Numbered from the stretch's first letter, positions 12,590 to 22,961 are shown. The stretch is DNA of 64,000 nt from Petrolisthes cinctipes (GCA_033782935.1 JAWQEG010000167.1:1861501-1925500), one strand, 5' to 3'. Notes: generated by a model not told the origin, from the letters alone. A program made the numbers and translations.

Positions 12590-15500
12590 CTAAAATATCG
12601 ATTTACAGCATGTTTTAGGCCTGTATTTTAAAAATACTCTAACACGGAGTAGGCATGTACAGATCGCTTCGGGGACCCAAAAATATCGAATTTTCGGGTG
12701 TTTTGAGCCTGAATTTGAGATATAAACGGGTACAGAAGATGCATGCACATTTCGACTTTTTGCACCTAAAATATCGATTTTGAGCATGTTTTGGGTCTGT
12801 ATCTTGAAAACATTCTAGCAAGAAGTAGGCATGTACAGATTGCTTCTGGGACCCAAAAATATCGAATTTTCGAGTGTTTTGAACCTGAATTTGGGATATA
12901 GACGGGTACAGAAGATGCATACACATATTGACTTTGGGCAGCTAAAATATCGATTTTCTGCATGTTTTAGGCCAGTATTTTGAAAATACTCAAACACGGT
13001 GTAGACATGTACAGATCGCTTCTGGGACACAAAAATATCGATTTTTTGGGTATTTTGAGCCTGAATTTGAGATATAAACGGGTACAGAAGATGCATGCAC
13101 ATATCGACTTTGGGCACACAAAATATCGATTTTAAGCATGTTTTGGGCCTGTATTTTTAAAACACTCTAACACGGAGTAGACACGTAGAGATCACTTTTG
13201 GGACCCAAATAAATCGAATTTCCGGTTGTTCTGAGCCTGAATTTGAGATATGAACAGGTACAGAAGATGCATGCACATATCGACTACGGGCACCTAAAAT
13301 ATCGATTTTGAGCATGTTTTGGGCCTGTATTTTGAAAATACTTTAACACAGTGTAGACATGTACAGATTGCTTCTGGGACACAAAAATATCGAATTTTCG
13401 GAATTTTGAGCCTGAATTTGAGATATAAACGAGTACAGAAGATGCATAAACATATAGACTTTTTGCACCTAAAATATCGATTTTGAGCATGTTTTGGGTC
13501 TGTATCTTGAAAACTTTCTAGCAAGAAGTAGGCATGTACAGATTGCTTCTGGGACCCAAAAATATCGAATTTTCGAGTGTTTTGAACCTGAATTTGGGAT
13601 ATAGACGGGTACAGAAGATGCATACACATATTGACTTTGGGCAGCTAAAATATCGATTTTCTGCATGTTTTAGGCCAGTATTTTGAAAATACTCAAACAC
13701 GGTGTAGACATGTACAGATCGCTTCTGGGACACAAAAATATCGATTTTTTGGGTGTTTTGAGCCTGAATTTGAGATATAAACGGGTACAGAAGATGCATG
13801 CACATATCGACTTTGGGCACACAAAATATCGATTTTAAGCATGTTTTGGGCCTGTATTTTTAAAACACTCTAACACGGAGTAGACACGTAGAGATCACTT
13901 TTGGGACCCAAATAAATCGAATTTCCGGTTGTTCTGAGCCTGAATTTGAGATATGAACAGGTACAGAAGATGCATGCACATATCGACTACGGGCACCTAA
14001 AATATCGATTTTGAGCATGTTTTGGGCCTGTATTTTGAAAATACTTTAACACAGTGTAGACATGTACAGATTGCTTCTGGGACACAAAAATATCGAATTT
14101 TCGGAATTTTGAGCCTGAATTTGAGATATAAACGAGTACAGAAGATGCATAAACATATAGACTTTTTGCACCTAAAATATCGATTTTGAGCATGTTTTGG
14201 GTCTGTATCTTGAAAACTTTCTAGCAAGAAGTAGGCATGTACAGATTGCTTCTGGGACCCAAAAATATCGAATTTTCGAGTGTTTTGAACCTGAATTTGG
14301 GATATAGACGGGTACAGAAGATTCATACACATATTGACTTTGGGCAGCTAAAATATCGATTTACAGCATGTTTTAGGCCTGTATTTTGAAAATACTCTAA
14401 CACGGAGTATGCATGTACAGATGGCTTTTGGGACCAAAAAATATCGAATATTCGGGTGTTTTGAGTCTGAATTTGAGATATAAACGGGTACAGAAGATGC
14501 ATGCACATATCGACTTTGGGCACCCAAAATATCGATTTTGAGCATGTTTTGGGCCTGAATATTTAAAATACTCTAACACTGAATAGACACGTACAGATCG
14601 CTTCTAGGACCCAAATAAATCGAATTTTCGAGTGTTCTGAGCCTGAATTTGAGATATGAAAGGGTACAGAAGATGCATGCACATATTGACTTTGGGCACC
14701 TAAAATATAGATTTTCGGCATGTTTTGGGCCTGTATTTTGAAAATACATTAACACGGACTAGGCATGTACAGATCGCTTAAGGGACACAAAAATATCGAA
14801 TTTTCGGAGTTTTGAGCCAGAAATTGGGATATAACCGGGTACAGAGGATGCATGCACATATTGACTTTGGGCAGCTAAAATATCGATTTACAGCATGTTT
14901 TAAGCCTGTATTTTAAAAATACTCTAACACGGAGTAGGCATGTACAGATCGCTTCGGAGACCCAAAAATATCGAATTTTCGGGTGTTTTGAGCCTGAATT
15001 TGAGATATAAACGGGTACAGAAGATGCATGCACATTTCGACTTTTTGCACCTAAAATATCGATTTTGAGCATGTTTTGGGTCTGTATCTTGAAAACATTC
15101 TAGCAAGAAGTAGGCATGTACAGATTGTTTCTAGGACCCAAAAACATCGAATTTTCGAGTGTTTTGAACCTGAATTTGGGATATAGACGGGTACAGAAGA
15201 TGGATACACATATTGACTTTGGGCAGCTAAAATATCGATTTACAGCATGTTTTAGGCCTGTATTTTAAAAATACTCTAACACGGAGTAGGCATGTACAGA
15301 TCGCTTCGGGGACCCAAAAATATCGAATTTTCGGGTGTTTTGAGCCTGAATTTGAGATATAAACGGGTACAGAAGATGCATGCACATTTCGACTTTTTGC
15401 ACCTAAAATATCGATTTTGAGCATGTTTTGGGTCTGTATCTTGAAAACATTCTAGCAAGAAGTAGGCATGTACAGATTGCTTCTGGGACCCAAAAATATC

Positions 15501-17690
15501 GAATTTTCGAGTGTTTTGAACCTGAATTTGGGATATAGACGGGTACAGAAGATGCATACACATATTGACTTTGGGCAGCTAAAATATCGATTTTCTGCAT
15601 GTTTTAGGCCAGTATTTTGAAAATACTCAAACACGGTGTAGACATGTACAGATCGCTTCTGGGACACAAAAATATCGATTTTTTGGGTATTTTGAGCCTG
15701 AATTTGAGATATAAACGGGTACAGAAGATGCATGCACATATCGACTTTGGGCACACAAAATATCGATTTTAAGCATGTTTTGGGCCTGTATTTTTAAAAC
15801 ACTCTAACACGGAGTAGACACGTAGAGATCACTTTTGGGACCCAAATAAATCGAATTTCCGGTTGTTCTGAGCCTGAATTTGAGATATGAACAGGTACAG
15901 AAGATGCATGCACATATCGACTACGGGCACCTAAAATATCGATTTTGAGCATGTTTTGGGCCTGTATTTTGAAAATACTTTAACACAGTGTAGACATGTA
16001 CAGATTGCTTCTGGGACACAAAAATATCGAATTTTCGGAATTTTGAGCATGAATTTGAGATATAAACGAGTACAGAAGATGCATAAACATATAGACTTTT
16101 TGCACCTAAAATATCGATTTTGAGCATGTTTTGGGTCTGTATCTTGAAAACTTTCTAGCAAGAAGTAGGCATGTACAGATTGCTTCTGGGACCCAAAAAT
16201 ATCGAATTTTCGAGTGTTTTGAACCTGAATTTGGGATATAGACGGGTACAGAAGATGCATACACATATTGACTTTGGGCAGCTAAAATATCGATTTTCTG
16301 CATGTTTTAGGCCAGTATTTTGAAAATACTCAAACACGGTGTAGACATGTACAGATCGCTTCTGGGACACAAAAATATCGATTTTTTGGGTGTTTTGAGC
16401 CTGAATTTGAGATATAAACGGGTACAGAAGATGCATGCACATATCGACTTTGGGCACACAAAATATCGATTTTAAGCATGTTTTGGGCCTGTATTTTTAA
16501 AACACTCTAACACGGAGTAGACACGTAGAGATCACTTTTGGGACCCAAATAAATCGAATTTCCGGTTGTTCTGAGCCTGAATTTGAGATATGAACAGGTA
16601 CAGAAGATGCATGCACATATCGACTACGGGCACCTAAAATATCGATTTTGAGCATGTTTTGGGCCTGTATTTTGAAAATACTTTAACACAGTGTAGACAT
16701 GTACAGATTTCTTCTGGGACACAAAAATATCGAATTTTCGGAATTTTGAGCCTGAATTTGAGATATAAACGAGTACAGAAGATGCATAAACATATAGACT
16801 TTTTGCACCTAAAATATCGATTTTGAGCATGTTTTGGGTCTGTATCTTGAAAACTTTCTAGCAAGAAGTAGGCATGTACAGATTGCTTCTGGGACCCAAA
16901 AATATCGAATTTTCGAGTGTTTTGAACCTGAATTTGGGATATAGACGGGTACAGAAGATGCATACACATATTGACTTTGGGCAGCTAAAATATCGATTTA
17001 CAGCATGTTTTAGGCCTGTATTTTGAAAATACTCTAACACGGAGTATGCATGTACAGATGGCTTTTGGGACCAAAAAATATCGAATATTCGGGTGTTTTG
17101 AGTCTGAATTTGAGATATAAACGGGTACAGAAGATGCATGCACATATCGACTTTGGGCACCCAAAATATCGATTTTGAGCATGTTTTGGGCCTGAATATT
17201 TAAAATACTCTAACACTGAATAGACACGTACAGATCGCTTCTAGGACCCAAATAAATCGAATTTTCGAGTGTTCTGAGCCTGAATTTGAGATATGAAAGG
17301 GTACAGAAGATGCATGCACATATTGACTTTGGGCACCTAAAATATAGATTTTCGGCATGTTTTGGGCCTGTATTTTGAAAATACATTAACACGGACTAGG
17401 CATGTACAGATCGCTTAAGGGACACAAAAATATCGAATTTTCGGAGTTTTGAGCCAGAAATTGGGATATAACCGGGTACAGAGGATGCATGCACATATTG
17501 ACTTTGGGCAGCTAAAATATCGATTTACAGCATGTTTTAAGCCTGTATTTTAAAAATACTCTAACACGGAGTAGGCATGTACAGATCGCTTCGGAGACCC
17601 AAAAATATCGAATTTTCGGGTGTTTTGAGCCTGAATTTGAGATATAAACGGGTACAGAAGATGCATGCACATTTCGACTTTTTGCACCTA
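12590..17690. repeat. Second 15-monomer higher-order repeat, two ~2,637-bp copies
   Basis: The series from about 12,480-15,100 is repeated from about 15,117-17,690 at offset 2637 bp, again 15 monomers but with a different internal composition from the 480-6320 unit. Identity is close to complete over the whole unit; the differences I noticed are single bases (for example 16,049 gagcatg where 13,412 has gagcctg, and 14,321 gattcat where 16,958 has gatgcat). Confidence 0.8.
12770..14340. repeat. Nested 4-monomer (703-bp) tandem repeat
   Basis: Inside the 15-mer unit, the block beginning near 12,770 repeats at 13,473 with offset 703 bp (four monomers), giving two full copies and a partial one. 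The same nested pair reappears at 15,403-16,970 because it is carried by the 15-mer duplication. The 703-bp amplification therefore predates the 2637-bp one. Confidence 0.75.
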
Positions 17691-19010
17691 AAATATCGAT
17701 TTTGAGTATGTTTTGGGTCTGTATCTTGAAAACATTCTAGCAAGAAGTAGGCATGTACAGATTGCTTCTAGGACCCAAAAATATCGAATTTTCGAGTGTT
17801 TTGAACCTGAATTTGAGATATAAACGGGTACAGAAGATGCATACACATATCGACTTTGGCACCCAAAATATCGATTTTTAGTATGTTTTGGGCGTATAAT
17901 TTGAAAATACTCTAACACGGAGTAGACATGTACAGATCACTTGGGGGACCCAAAAATATCGAATATTCGGGTGTTTTGAGTCTGAATTTGAGATATAAAC
18001 GGGTACAGAAGATGCATGCACATATCGACTTTGGGCACCCAAAATATCGATTTTGAGCATGTTTTGGGCCTGTATTTTTAAAATACTCTAACACTGAGTA
18101 GACACGTACAGATCGCTTCTGGAACCCAAATAAATCGAATTTTAGGGTGTTCTGAGCCTGAATTTGAGATATGAACGGATACAGAAGATGCATGCACATA
18201 TCGACTTTGGGCACCTAAAATATCGATTTTGAGCATGTTTTGGGCCTGTATTTTGAAAATACTATAGCACGGTGTAGACATGTACAGATCGCTTCTGGGA
18301 CACAAAAATATCGATTTTTTGGGTGTTTTGAGCCTGAATTTGGGAAATAAACGGGTACAGAAGATGCATGCACATTTCGACTTTTTGCACCTAAAATATC
18401 GATTTTGAGCATGTTTTGGATCTGTATCTTGAAAACATTCTAGCAAGAAGTAGGCATGTACAGATTGCTTCTGGGACCCAAAAATATCGAATTTTCGAGT
18501 GTTTTGAACCTGAATTTGGGATATAGACGGGTACAGAAGATGCATACACATATTGACTTTGGGCAGCTAAAATATCGATTTTCTGCATGTTTTAGGCTTG
18601 TATTTTGAAAATACTCTAACACGGAGTATGCATGTACACATTGCTTTTGGGACCCAAAACTATCGAATATTCGGGTGTTTTGAGTCTGAATTTGAGATAT
18701 AAACGGGTACAGAAGATGCATGCACATATCGACTTTGGGCACCCAAAATATCGATTTTGTGCATGTTTTGGGCCTGAATTTTTAAAATACTCTAACACTG
18801 AATAGACACGAACAGATCGCTTCTAGGACCCAAATAAATCGAATTTTCGAGTATTCTGAGCCTGAATTTGAGATATGAAAGGGTACAGAAGATGCATGCA
18901 CATATCGACTTTGGGCACCTAAAATATCGATTTTGAGCATGTTTTGGGCCTGTATTTTGAAAATACTATAACACAGTGTAGACATGTACAGATCGCTTCT
19001 GGGACACAAA

Positions 19011-19013
19011 AAT
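19011..19013. other. Insertion core trinucleotide AAT, left junction
   Basis: Satellite sequence acacaaaaAAT runs into the element's first base (AGTGCATTTG). The same trinucleotide lies at the right junction, and ATT joins the two ends inside the internal complementary region. DIRS elements integrate by recombinase crossover at a short shared core, so a 3-bp identity on both sides is expected. Confidence 0.8.
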
Positions 19014-19063
19014 AGTGCATTTGTCGCGGCTTCTAGCCGCTTAAATTGTATTTATTGGTTGTA
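19014..19063. other. Left terminal extension with a hairpin
   Basis: This 50-bp stretch outside the left inverted repeat has no counterpart at the right end except through the internal complementary region. It contains a perfect hairpin at 19026-19040: GCGGCT, loop TCT, AGCCGC. The complement is repeated at 19361-19375 in the internal region. A role as recombinase-binding or structural end signal is inferred. Confidence 0.7.
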
Positions 19064-19270
19064 AAACCAGCACAGCTGTTTGCTATAGAATAGGCCCCTT
19101 CACAAGCCCAGGCCCCGTATAGGCATAATCTGGGTTGGAAGGGTCAATTCCGTGACGTTCATCAGAAGTAAATAAAATTCAAATCTGGTGCTGTACTGAT
19201 AGTGGAGCCACCTGGTGGTGGTGAGGTGAGGTATTAAGCCCCTCCTCCGCTGAATACCGCTCGCCCACTC
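19064..19270 (+). repeat. Left inverted terminal repeat (3' end of DIRS element)
   Basis: The 207 bp from aaaccagcacag to ctcgcccactc are the reverse complement of 26247-26453, with about three mismatches (ggtgctg/ggcgctg, ggtgagg/ggtaagg, cgcccac/cgtccac). Outside it lies a 50-bp extension (19014-19063) absent from the right end. Small reading frames here (near 19100-19300) are mirrored in the right repeat and are not considered genes. Confidence 0.93.
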
Positions 19271-19323
19271 CAATGAGAAAGAAGTGAGTGCCTGCCGCAT
19301 CGGGAGGTGGGTGGGACAGTAGA

Positions 19324-19425
19324 AGCTGTGCTGGTTTCACAACCAATAAATACAATTTAAGCGGCTAGAAGCCGCGACAAATGCACTATTATTGGTATAG
19401 TGAAACCAGCACAGCTGTTTGCTAT
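19324..19425. other. DIRS internal complementary region (ICR)
   Basis: Bases 19324-19387 are the reverse complement of the left terminus (19014-19077) with one mismatch (tttcac versus ttttac). Then comes ATT (19388-19390). Bases 19391-19425 are the perfect reverse complement of the right terminus (26431-26465). The ICR therefore records the junction of the two ends with the core trinucleotide between them. In the accepted DIRS1 model it templates completion of both termini and formation of a circular DNA that the tyrosine recombinase integrates. It sits between the recombinase gene and the 3' inverted repeat, the standard position. Confidence 0.93.
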
Positions 19426-20001
19426 GCATGCGATGCGGTAGGTGGGAGGTGAGGTGGAGGCAATCACGTGCTAGTTAAGAGTGGTTGAGAGCGGAGGGCA
19501 GGAAAGATAACCGAGCCCGGTGAGGCAGCAGCTAACGCCCCTCCCGACACTGGCTAGGTGAATAGCCGTGTTGGGGGAGAAGTAGCTTATACCATATAAC
19601 CGTAGACCATTCTGTTATAGACCAGAATTGTTACACATAAAGTCTTTATAGGTAGACTCGAGGGTTCGGGCCTAGGAGAGGAGGGGGGGAGGTGCCCATG
19701 GCAACCCCCCCCCCTTCCCCCCCCCCCCCTTATTCAAGTCTTCTGAGTTAGGGCTATGGCCCTCGCTCAGTTAATGTGATCCCGAGGGGATGAAGGAGGA
19801 CACTAGGATCCAGATATCCTGTGTAATAATATCTCCTGTCACTCATCGTAGTAAAGTAATTGTTTGGAAAATAAATACACAAGAATTCCGTAACAATGTA
19901 ATTTATTTTAGTCTCTCTTTCACCATATGTACACGTAAAGAATGGGGATGAGTATGAAGCTGTACAAGATGTGGATGAGGTATGGGATGATGTGACGGGA
20001 C
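19426..20001 (-). other. DIRS 3' untranslated region, with low-complexity C runs
   Basis: There is no supportable gene here. On the coding strand it follows the recombinase stop. It holds a C10-TT-C13 tract (about 19705-19729), which is GC-rich simple sequence likely to vary in length between copies or in assembly. A candidate poly(A) signal lies at 19902-19907. The part adjoining the ICR (19426-19560) is G-rich and unremarkable. Confidence 0.7.
19902..19907 (-). promoter_or_regulatory. Candidate polyadenylation signal AATAAA
   Basis: TTTATT on the plus strand reads AATAAA on the coding strand, 95 nt downstream of the recombinase stop. Ending here would leave the ICR and left repeat out of the mRNA, so a full-length genomic RNA would need read-through to a later signal (another AATAAA lies at 19051-19056 in the terminal extension). 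The motif is seen; its use is inferred. Confidence 0.4.
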
Positions 20002-20988
20002 TTAAATCACCCGACCTTTTCTCTTCGGGCGGCCCCTCCCCCCCATGTGTCTCCCGCGGGGACCCTGGGGAATAGAAGGTGGAGTACCCATAGCCACACA
20101 GGGGGTAGGGGAGAGCGAGTGGAACAGGTACCTCGTCCTGAAGGAGGAAGTGGACGCCCAGCCCCCCAAATCCCTGACCCTCTCCACCGAGTGAGTCCTG
20201 AGGAAGGCGAGGGAGGCGGCCACGCCCCTAACGCTGTGAGCCCTCGGGGCGTGTCCGGGATCCCCGTTCTCTATCACTCGGCAGAGAAGGCGAGCGATTG
20301 ACCAAGGGAAGAGAGGGTTACCGGACCTAGAGTTGTAGAAGAGGTGGTCCGGAGAAGCCCCTCTCGTCGCCTCCACGTATGCAACAAAGGCGTGGACTGG
20401 GCAGAGGGGGTGGAATTTTCCATCCCTCAGGAACGAGGGTACTGCGAGAGGGCCAATTCTGTCGTCAGCCTGCTCGTTCTTAGCTAGAAAAGCAGGAGAG
20501 GGGGAAATGGTTAAGGAAGTAAGGTTAGGGGTTACTGAAGAAAAGGCTGTGTGACGGGTCAGGGCTGCCAACTGAGAAGCCCTGTAACCTGTAGCTAAGG
20601 CGAGCAGGAAGAGAGCTTTCTGGAGGAGGTGACAAACCTCCAGAGGGACCCCCTCGAAGGTCAGGTAGGAAAGGACACGATGAAGGGACCAGGAGGGTGT
20701 CTGGGCCCGGTGAGGTGCGGTCCCCGCCCGAATCCCCATCCTCAGGAGAGAAAGAGGCCTCTCCGAAACCTTAATGTTAAAACCCAGGAGGAGGGGATCA
20801 GACAGGGCTGCGTGATGCGCAAGCACCGTCGCCGGGGCCCTGTTGGTGGAATCGGCGAGCCACGTGAGGAATTCCAGGACTGTGTCCTCCGAGATGACCC
20901 TGGAGGGGTGTCTTCGCAAGAAGTCCTGGAATCTTTTCCAGCACGATTCGTATTGTCGCACCGAAGACTGACGATGAGCCCTCAACAT
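20002..20988 (-). CDS. DIRS tyrosine recombinase (integrase)
   Basis: A 328-residue tyrosine recombinase that would integrate the circular DNA copy of the element. From the ATG at 20988, an N-terminal core-binding-like helical domain (SSVRQYESCWKRF at about 8-20, then VLEFLTWLAD) is followed by the catalytic domain. Visible catalytic residues are Arg136 in ATGYRASQLAAL, Lys170 in LAKNEQ (probable beta-hairpin lysine), His251 and Arg254 in HSVRG, Trp277 in GGWAS at the His/Trp position, and the nucleophile Tyr287 in TRYLF. The C-terminus is basic (GRGRPKRKGRVI). The frame is open further upstream to 22281, but that part is antiphase to the RT-RH gene and reads as a shadow. I chose the ATG at 20988 because it is the last Met before the conserved helices and overlaps the RT stop (ATGTTGA). 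Intact. Confidence 0.93.
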   Translation of the reverse strand: MLRAHRQSSVRQYESCWKRFQDFLRRHPSRVISEDTVLEFLTWLADSTNRAPATVLAHHAALSDPLLLGFNIKVSERPLSLLRMGIRAGTAPHRAQTPSWSLHRVLSYLTFEGVPLEVCHLLQKALFLLALATGYRASQLAALTRHTAFSSVTPNLTSLTISPSPAFLAKNEQADDRIGPLAVPSFLRDGKFHPLCPVHAFVAYVEATRGASPDHLFYNSRSGNPLFPWSIARLLCRVIENGDPGHAPRAHSVRGVAASLAFLRTHSVERVRDLGGWASTSSFRTRYLFHSLSPTPCVAMGTPPSIPQGPRGRHMGGRGRPKRKGRVI

Positions 20989-22754
20989 CTTGTCCACTGT
21001 CTCCTTAGTGAACCTTTTGCTGAGGACTCCCCGTAGAAACTCCAAGCGTGTAGTTTCAGTGACGCTTGGAGTGGTGCAGACAGGGTACTGGAGAGGCACG
21101 CCGATCCCAACTGAATTGGATGAGGGCACCACCGGGACAACTCTCCGAACCACGGCTGTGCTGGCCAGAGGGGGGCTATGAGGAGAACCCTCCCCCTGAA
21201 AGTGCGCAGCTTGAGGATCGCCTTCAGGAGGACTGAAGTGGCTGGGGGTGGGAAGAGGTAGAGATGACCCCACCTGTTCCAGTCCTCCGTGAAGGCGTCC
21301 GGGCCTCCCGCCTCTGTTCTGGATGAGAAAGTCAGGAACAGAGGGAGTAGGGCCGTGGATGGGGAGGCGAATAGGTCCACCTCCGGTGTCCCGTAGCGAA
21401 GGCAGAGAGACTCGAACACGAGGGGATGCAGTTGCCACTCGACTGACGTCCCCCTGAACCTGGATAGGGCGTCCGCCCAATCGTTCTCCCGCCCTGGCAC
21501 GTAGCGGGCCAAGAGGTGAATGTCCCTCTTGGCCGCTATTGCGAAAATCTGTTCTGACAGGGACAGGAGAATTTCCGACCGTATGGTGCCCTGTTTCTGT
21601 AGGCACCGCACTGCCGCAACGTTGTCCATATCGAAGCGGACGCCTATCCTGGCAAACTGAGGGTGTCTGTTGAGCCATTCCTTCGCTACCATCAACTCCC
21701 GGGCGTTGATGTGCAGTAGCCTTTCCCCTTCCTTCCATCCCCCGCACCGTTGATGTCCCCGGCAAGACTGGTATCCCCAGCCTACGTCCGATGCGTCTGT
21801 CGCCACCGTGATCCCCGGGGGAGGGAACACCCAGGGGACCCGCTGGCGCAGGGCACCGGGACGTAGCCAGGGGCGAAGGAGGCGGTGGAGAGAGGGGGAC
21901 ACTTGCCTGGGAAGGTCCCTGTGTGCGGGGGACAGGTGGAGGTTTACCTCCCGCGTCAACCTCCTGTGTTTCAATCGTCCCAGGGGCATTGCAGGGGCCG
22001 CGAAATTTAGGGACCCGAGCAATGATTCCCACTGGCGGCGAGAGAAAGTACGGGAAAAATGCGCCTGGCGGACGAGGCGGAGGGTCCGGCGGGCGTTGTC
22101 TGGAGCGAGAGAGAGGGTGGCCGAAAGAGAGTCCCACTCTATTCCTGGCCAACACAGCTTGCGAGTGGGGGTGAGAGAGGACTTGGGGATGTTCAACAGG
22201 AACCCCATTTCCTCTAGCACTCTCCTCGCTACCCGGACGTTGTTTGCTACCTGCTCCTTGGAAGGGGCGTGAAGCAACCAATCGTCCAGGTACATGAGGG
22301 TGGGGACACCCGCCTCTGCCAGACGGGATGCCACTACCCTCACGAGTTTTGTGAAGACTCGCGGAGCTAGAGAAAGACCGAAAGGGAGCCTGGTAAACTG
22401 GAACGTCTCGGTCCCCACCTGGAAGGCCAGAAAGCGGCGAAACCTGGGGTGGATCGGGACGTGCCAGTACGCATCCTTGAGATCCAGGGATGCTAACCAG
22501 TCTCCCTTCCTCAGAACTGTGCGGACCTGAGCAACCGAAACCATCCTGAAATGTAACGTTTTCACGAATTTGTTTAGCTTGCTCAGGTCCATCACCAATC
22601 TCGTTTTTCCCTGGTCCTTTTTGGGGACCGTGAATAAACGAGAAAGAAAGACCCTTCCCGTCGCCCGCTCCACTACCCCTTTTTCCCGCATTTCTAACAC
22701 ATGCGGGACGACCAAAAGTGACACTTTGGTTGAGGCAGGAGGTAGACGTAGTGG
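20982..22754 (-). CDS. DIRS reverse transcriptase-RNase H (main pol exon)
   Basis: Copies element RNA to DNA and degrades the RNA strand. Numbering here is from the in-frame GTG at 22724. Before that, 10 codons continue to a splice acceptor at 22754/22755. RT motifs: VPKKDQGKTRLVMDLSKLN (33-51), SLDLKDAYWHVP with catalytic Asp81, LPFGLSLAPRVF (113-124), and YLDDWLL with Asp147 and Asp148. RNase H: ATDAS (Asp310), INARELMVAKEWL (Glu343), MDNVAAV (Asp367), PGRENDWADALSR (Asp418). The DIRS-typical tail EVDLFAS, DAFTEDWNRW, YLFPPP and IAPLWPAQPWFGEL follows (448-528). No stop or frameshift interrupts it. The true N-terminus probably lies upstream in the exon ending at 22962. The stop at 20982 overlaps the recombinase ATG. 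No methyltransferase-like domain was recognised. Confidence 0.95.
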   Translation of the reverse strand, partial: PLRLPPASTKVSLLVVPHVLEMREKGVVERATGRVFLSRLFTVPKKDQGKTRLVMDLSKLNKFVKTLHFRMVSVAQVRTVLRKGDWLASLDLKDAYWHVPIHPRFRRFLAFQVGTETFQFTRLPFGLSLAPRVFTKLVRVVASRLAEAGVPTLMYLDDWLLHAPSKEQVANNVRVARRVLEEMGFLLNIPKSSLTPTRKLCWPGIEWDSLSATLSLAPDNARRTLRLVRQAHFSRTFSRRQWESLLGSLNFAAPAMPLGRLKHRRLTREVNLHLSPAHRDLPRQVSPSLHRLLRPWLRPGALRQRVPWVFPPPGITVATDASDVGWGYQSCRGHQRCGGWKEGERLLHINARELMVAKEWLNRHPQFARIGVRFDMDNVAAVRCLQKQGTIRSEILLSLSEQIFAIAAKRDIHLLARYVPGRENDWADALSRFRGTSVEWQLHPLVFESLCLRYGTPEVDLFASPSTALLPLFLTFSSRTEAGGPDAFTEDWNRWGHLYLFPPPATSVLLKAILKLRTFRGRVLLIAPLWPAQPWFGELSRWCPHPIQLGSACLSSTLSAPLQASLKLHAWSFYGESSAKGSLRRQWTRC

Positions 22755-22961
22755 CTGTAACGGGAGAAGACAGGTGTCAGTGAGAGTACCGTTAATCCTA
22801 ATCCCCCGGGGCCCGAGGGACCCGGGGGTGGTTGGGGGGTGAATGACAGGAGAGGCAGAGATTTTGACCGCAAGGGAAAATCTGATTTTGACCTAACGGT
22901 AGCCCAAGGACGGGATTAGGCATAATTCATATGTCAGAAAGTAAAGATGACAGTTACTCAC
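22755..22961 (-). other. Probable intron between gag/pol overlap exon and RT exon
   Basis: The coding-strand donor is CCG|GTGAGTAA at 22962/22961. The acceptor is a pyrimidine-rich tract ending CTTCTCCCGTTACAG at 22755, giving 207 nt. Both flanking exons meet in phase 0. An alternative acceptor at 22893 (GCTACCGTTAG) would give a 69-nt intron, also in phase and followed by open sequence. I prefer the longer one because its acceptor is stronger and the joined peptide fits DIRS RTs better. Confidence 0.65.

Larger units (their letters stand above)
1..19013. repeat. Left satellite array, ~176-bp monomer, about 108 copies
   Basis: The whole stretch is a head-to-tail tandem repeat. Landmarks such as aaaatatcgatttt, ggtacagaagatgcatgcac and tcgcttctgggaccc recur every ~176 bp without inversion. 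Monomers differ by scattered substitutions and a few 1-3 bp indels, and fall into recurring variant types (for example tatgaacaggtac, tatagacgggtac, tataaccgggtac) whose order repeats as higher-order units. No unique sequence or other mobile element was seen in this stretch. The last monomer is cut by the DIRS insertion right after acacaaaaat. Short reading frames of 60-160 codons occur throughout the minus strand, but the same peptides recur in shifted frames because 176 is not a multiple of three, so I treat them as non-coding. A centromeric or heterochromatic location is inferred from the array type only. Confidence 0.97.

Noticed and set aside
19100..19300. 66-codon frame in the left inverted repeat and its counterpart at 26220-26417
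   Set aside because: They lie in terminal repeats on opposite strands, have no domain, and are better explained as non-coding end sequence.
19705..19729. C-run as a telomere-like or functional element
   Set aside because: It is simple C10-TT-C13 without a telomere-type unit, and most likely low-complexity sequence in the 3' untranslated region.
21046..22281. Upstream half of the 759-codon frame that ends with the recombinase
   Set aside because: It is antiphase to the RT-RNase H gene, which has clear catalytic motifs. The Pro/Arg/Gly-rich translation has no recognisable domain. Only the part from about 20988 downward is kept as recombinase.
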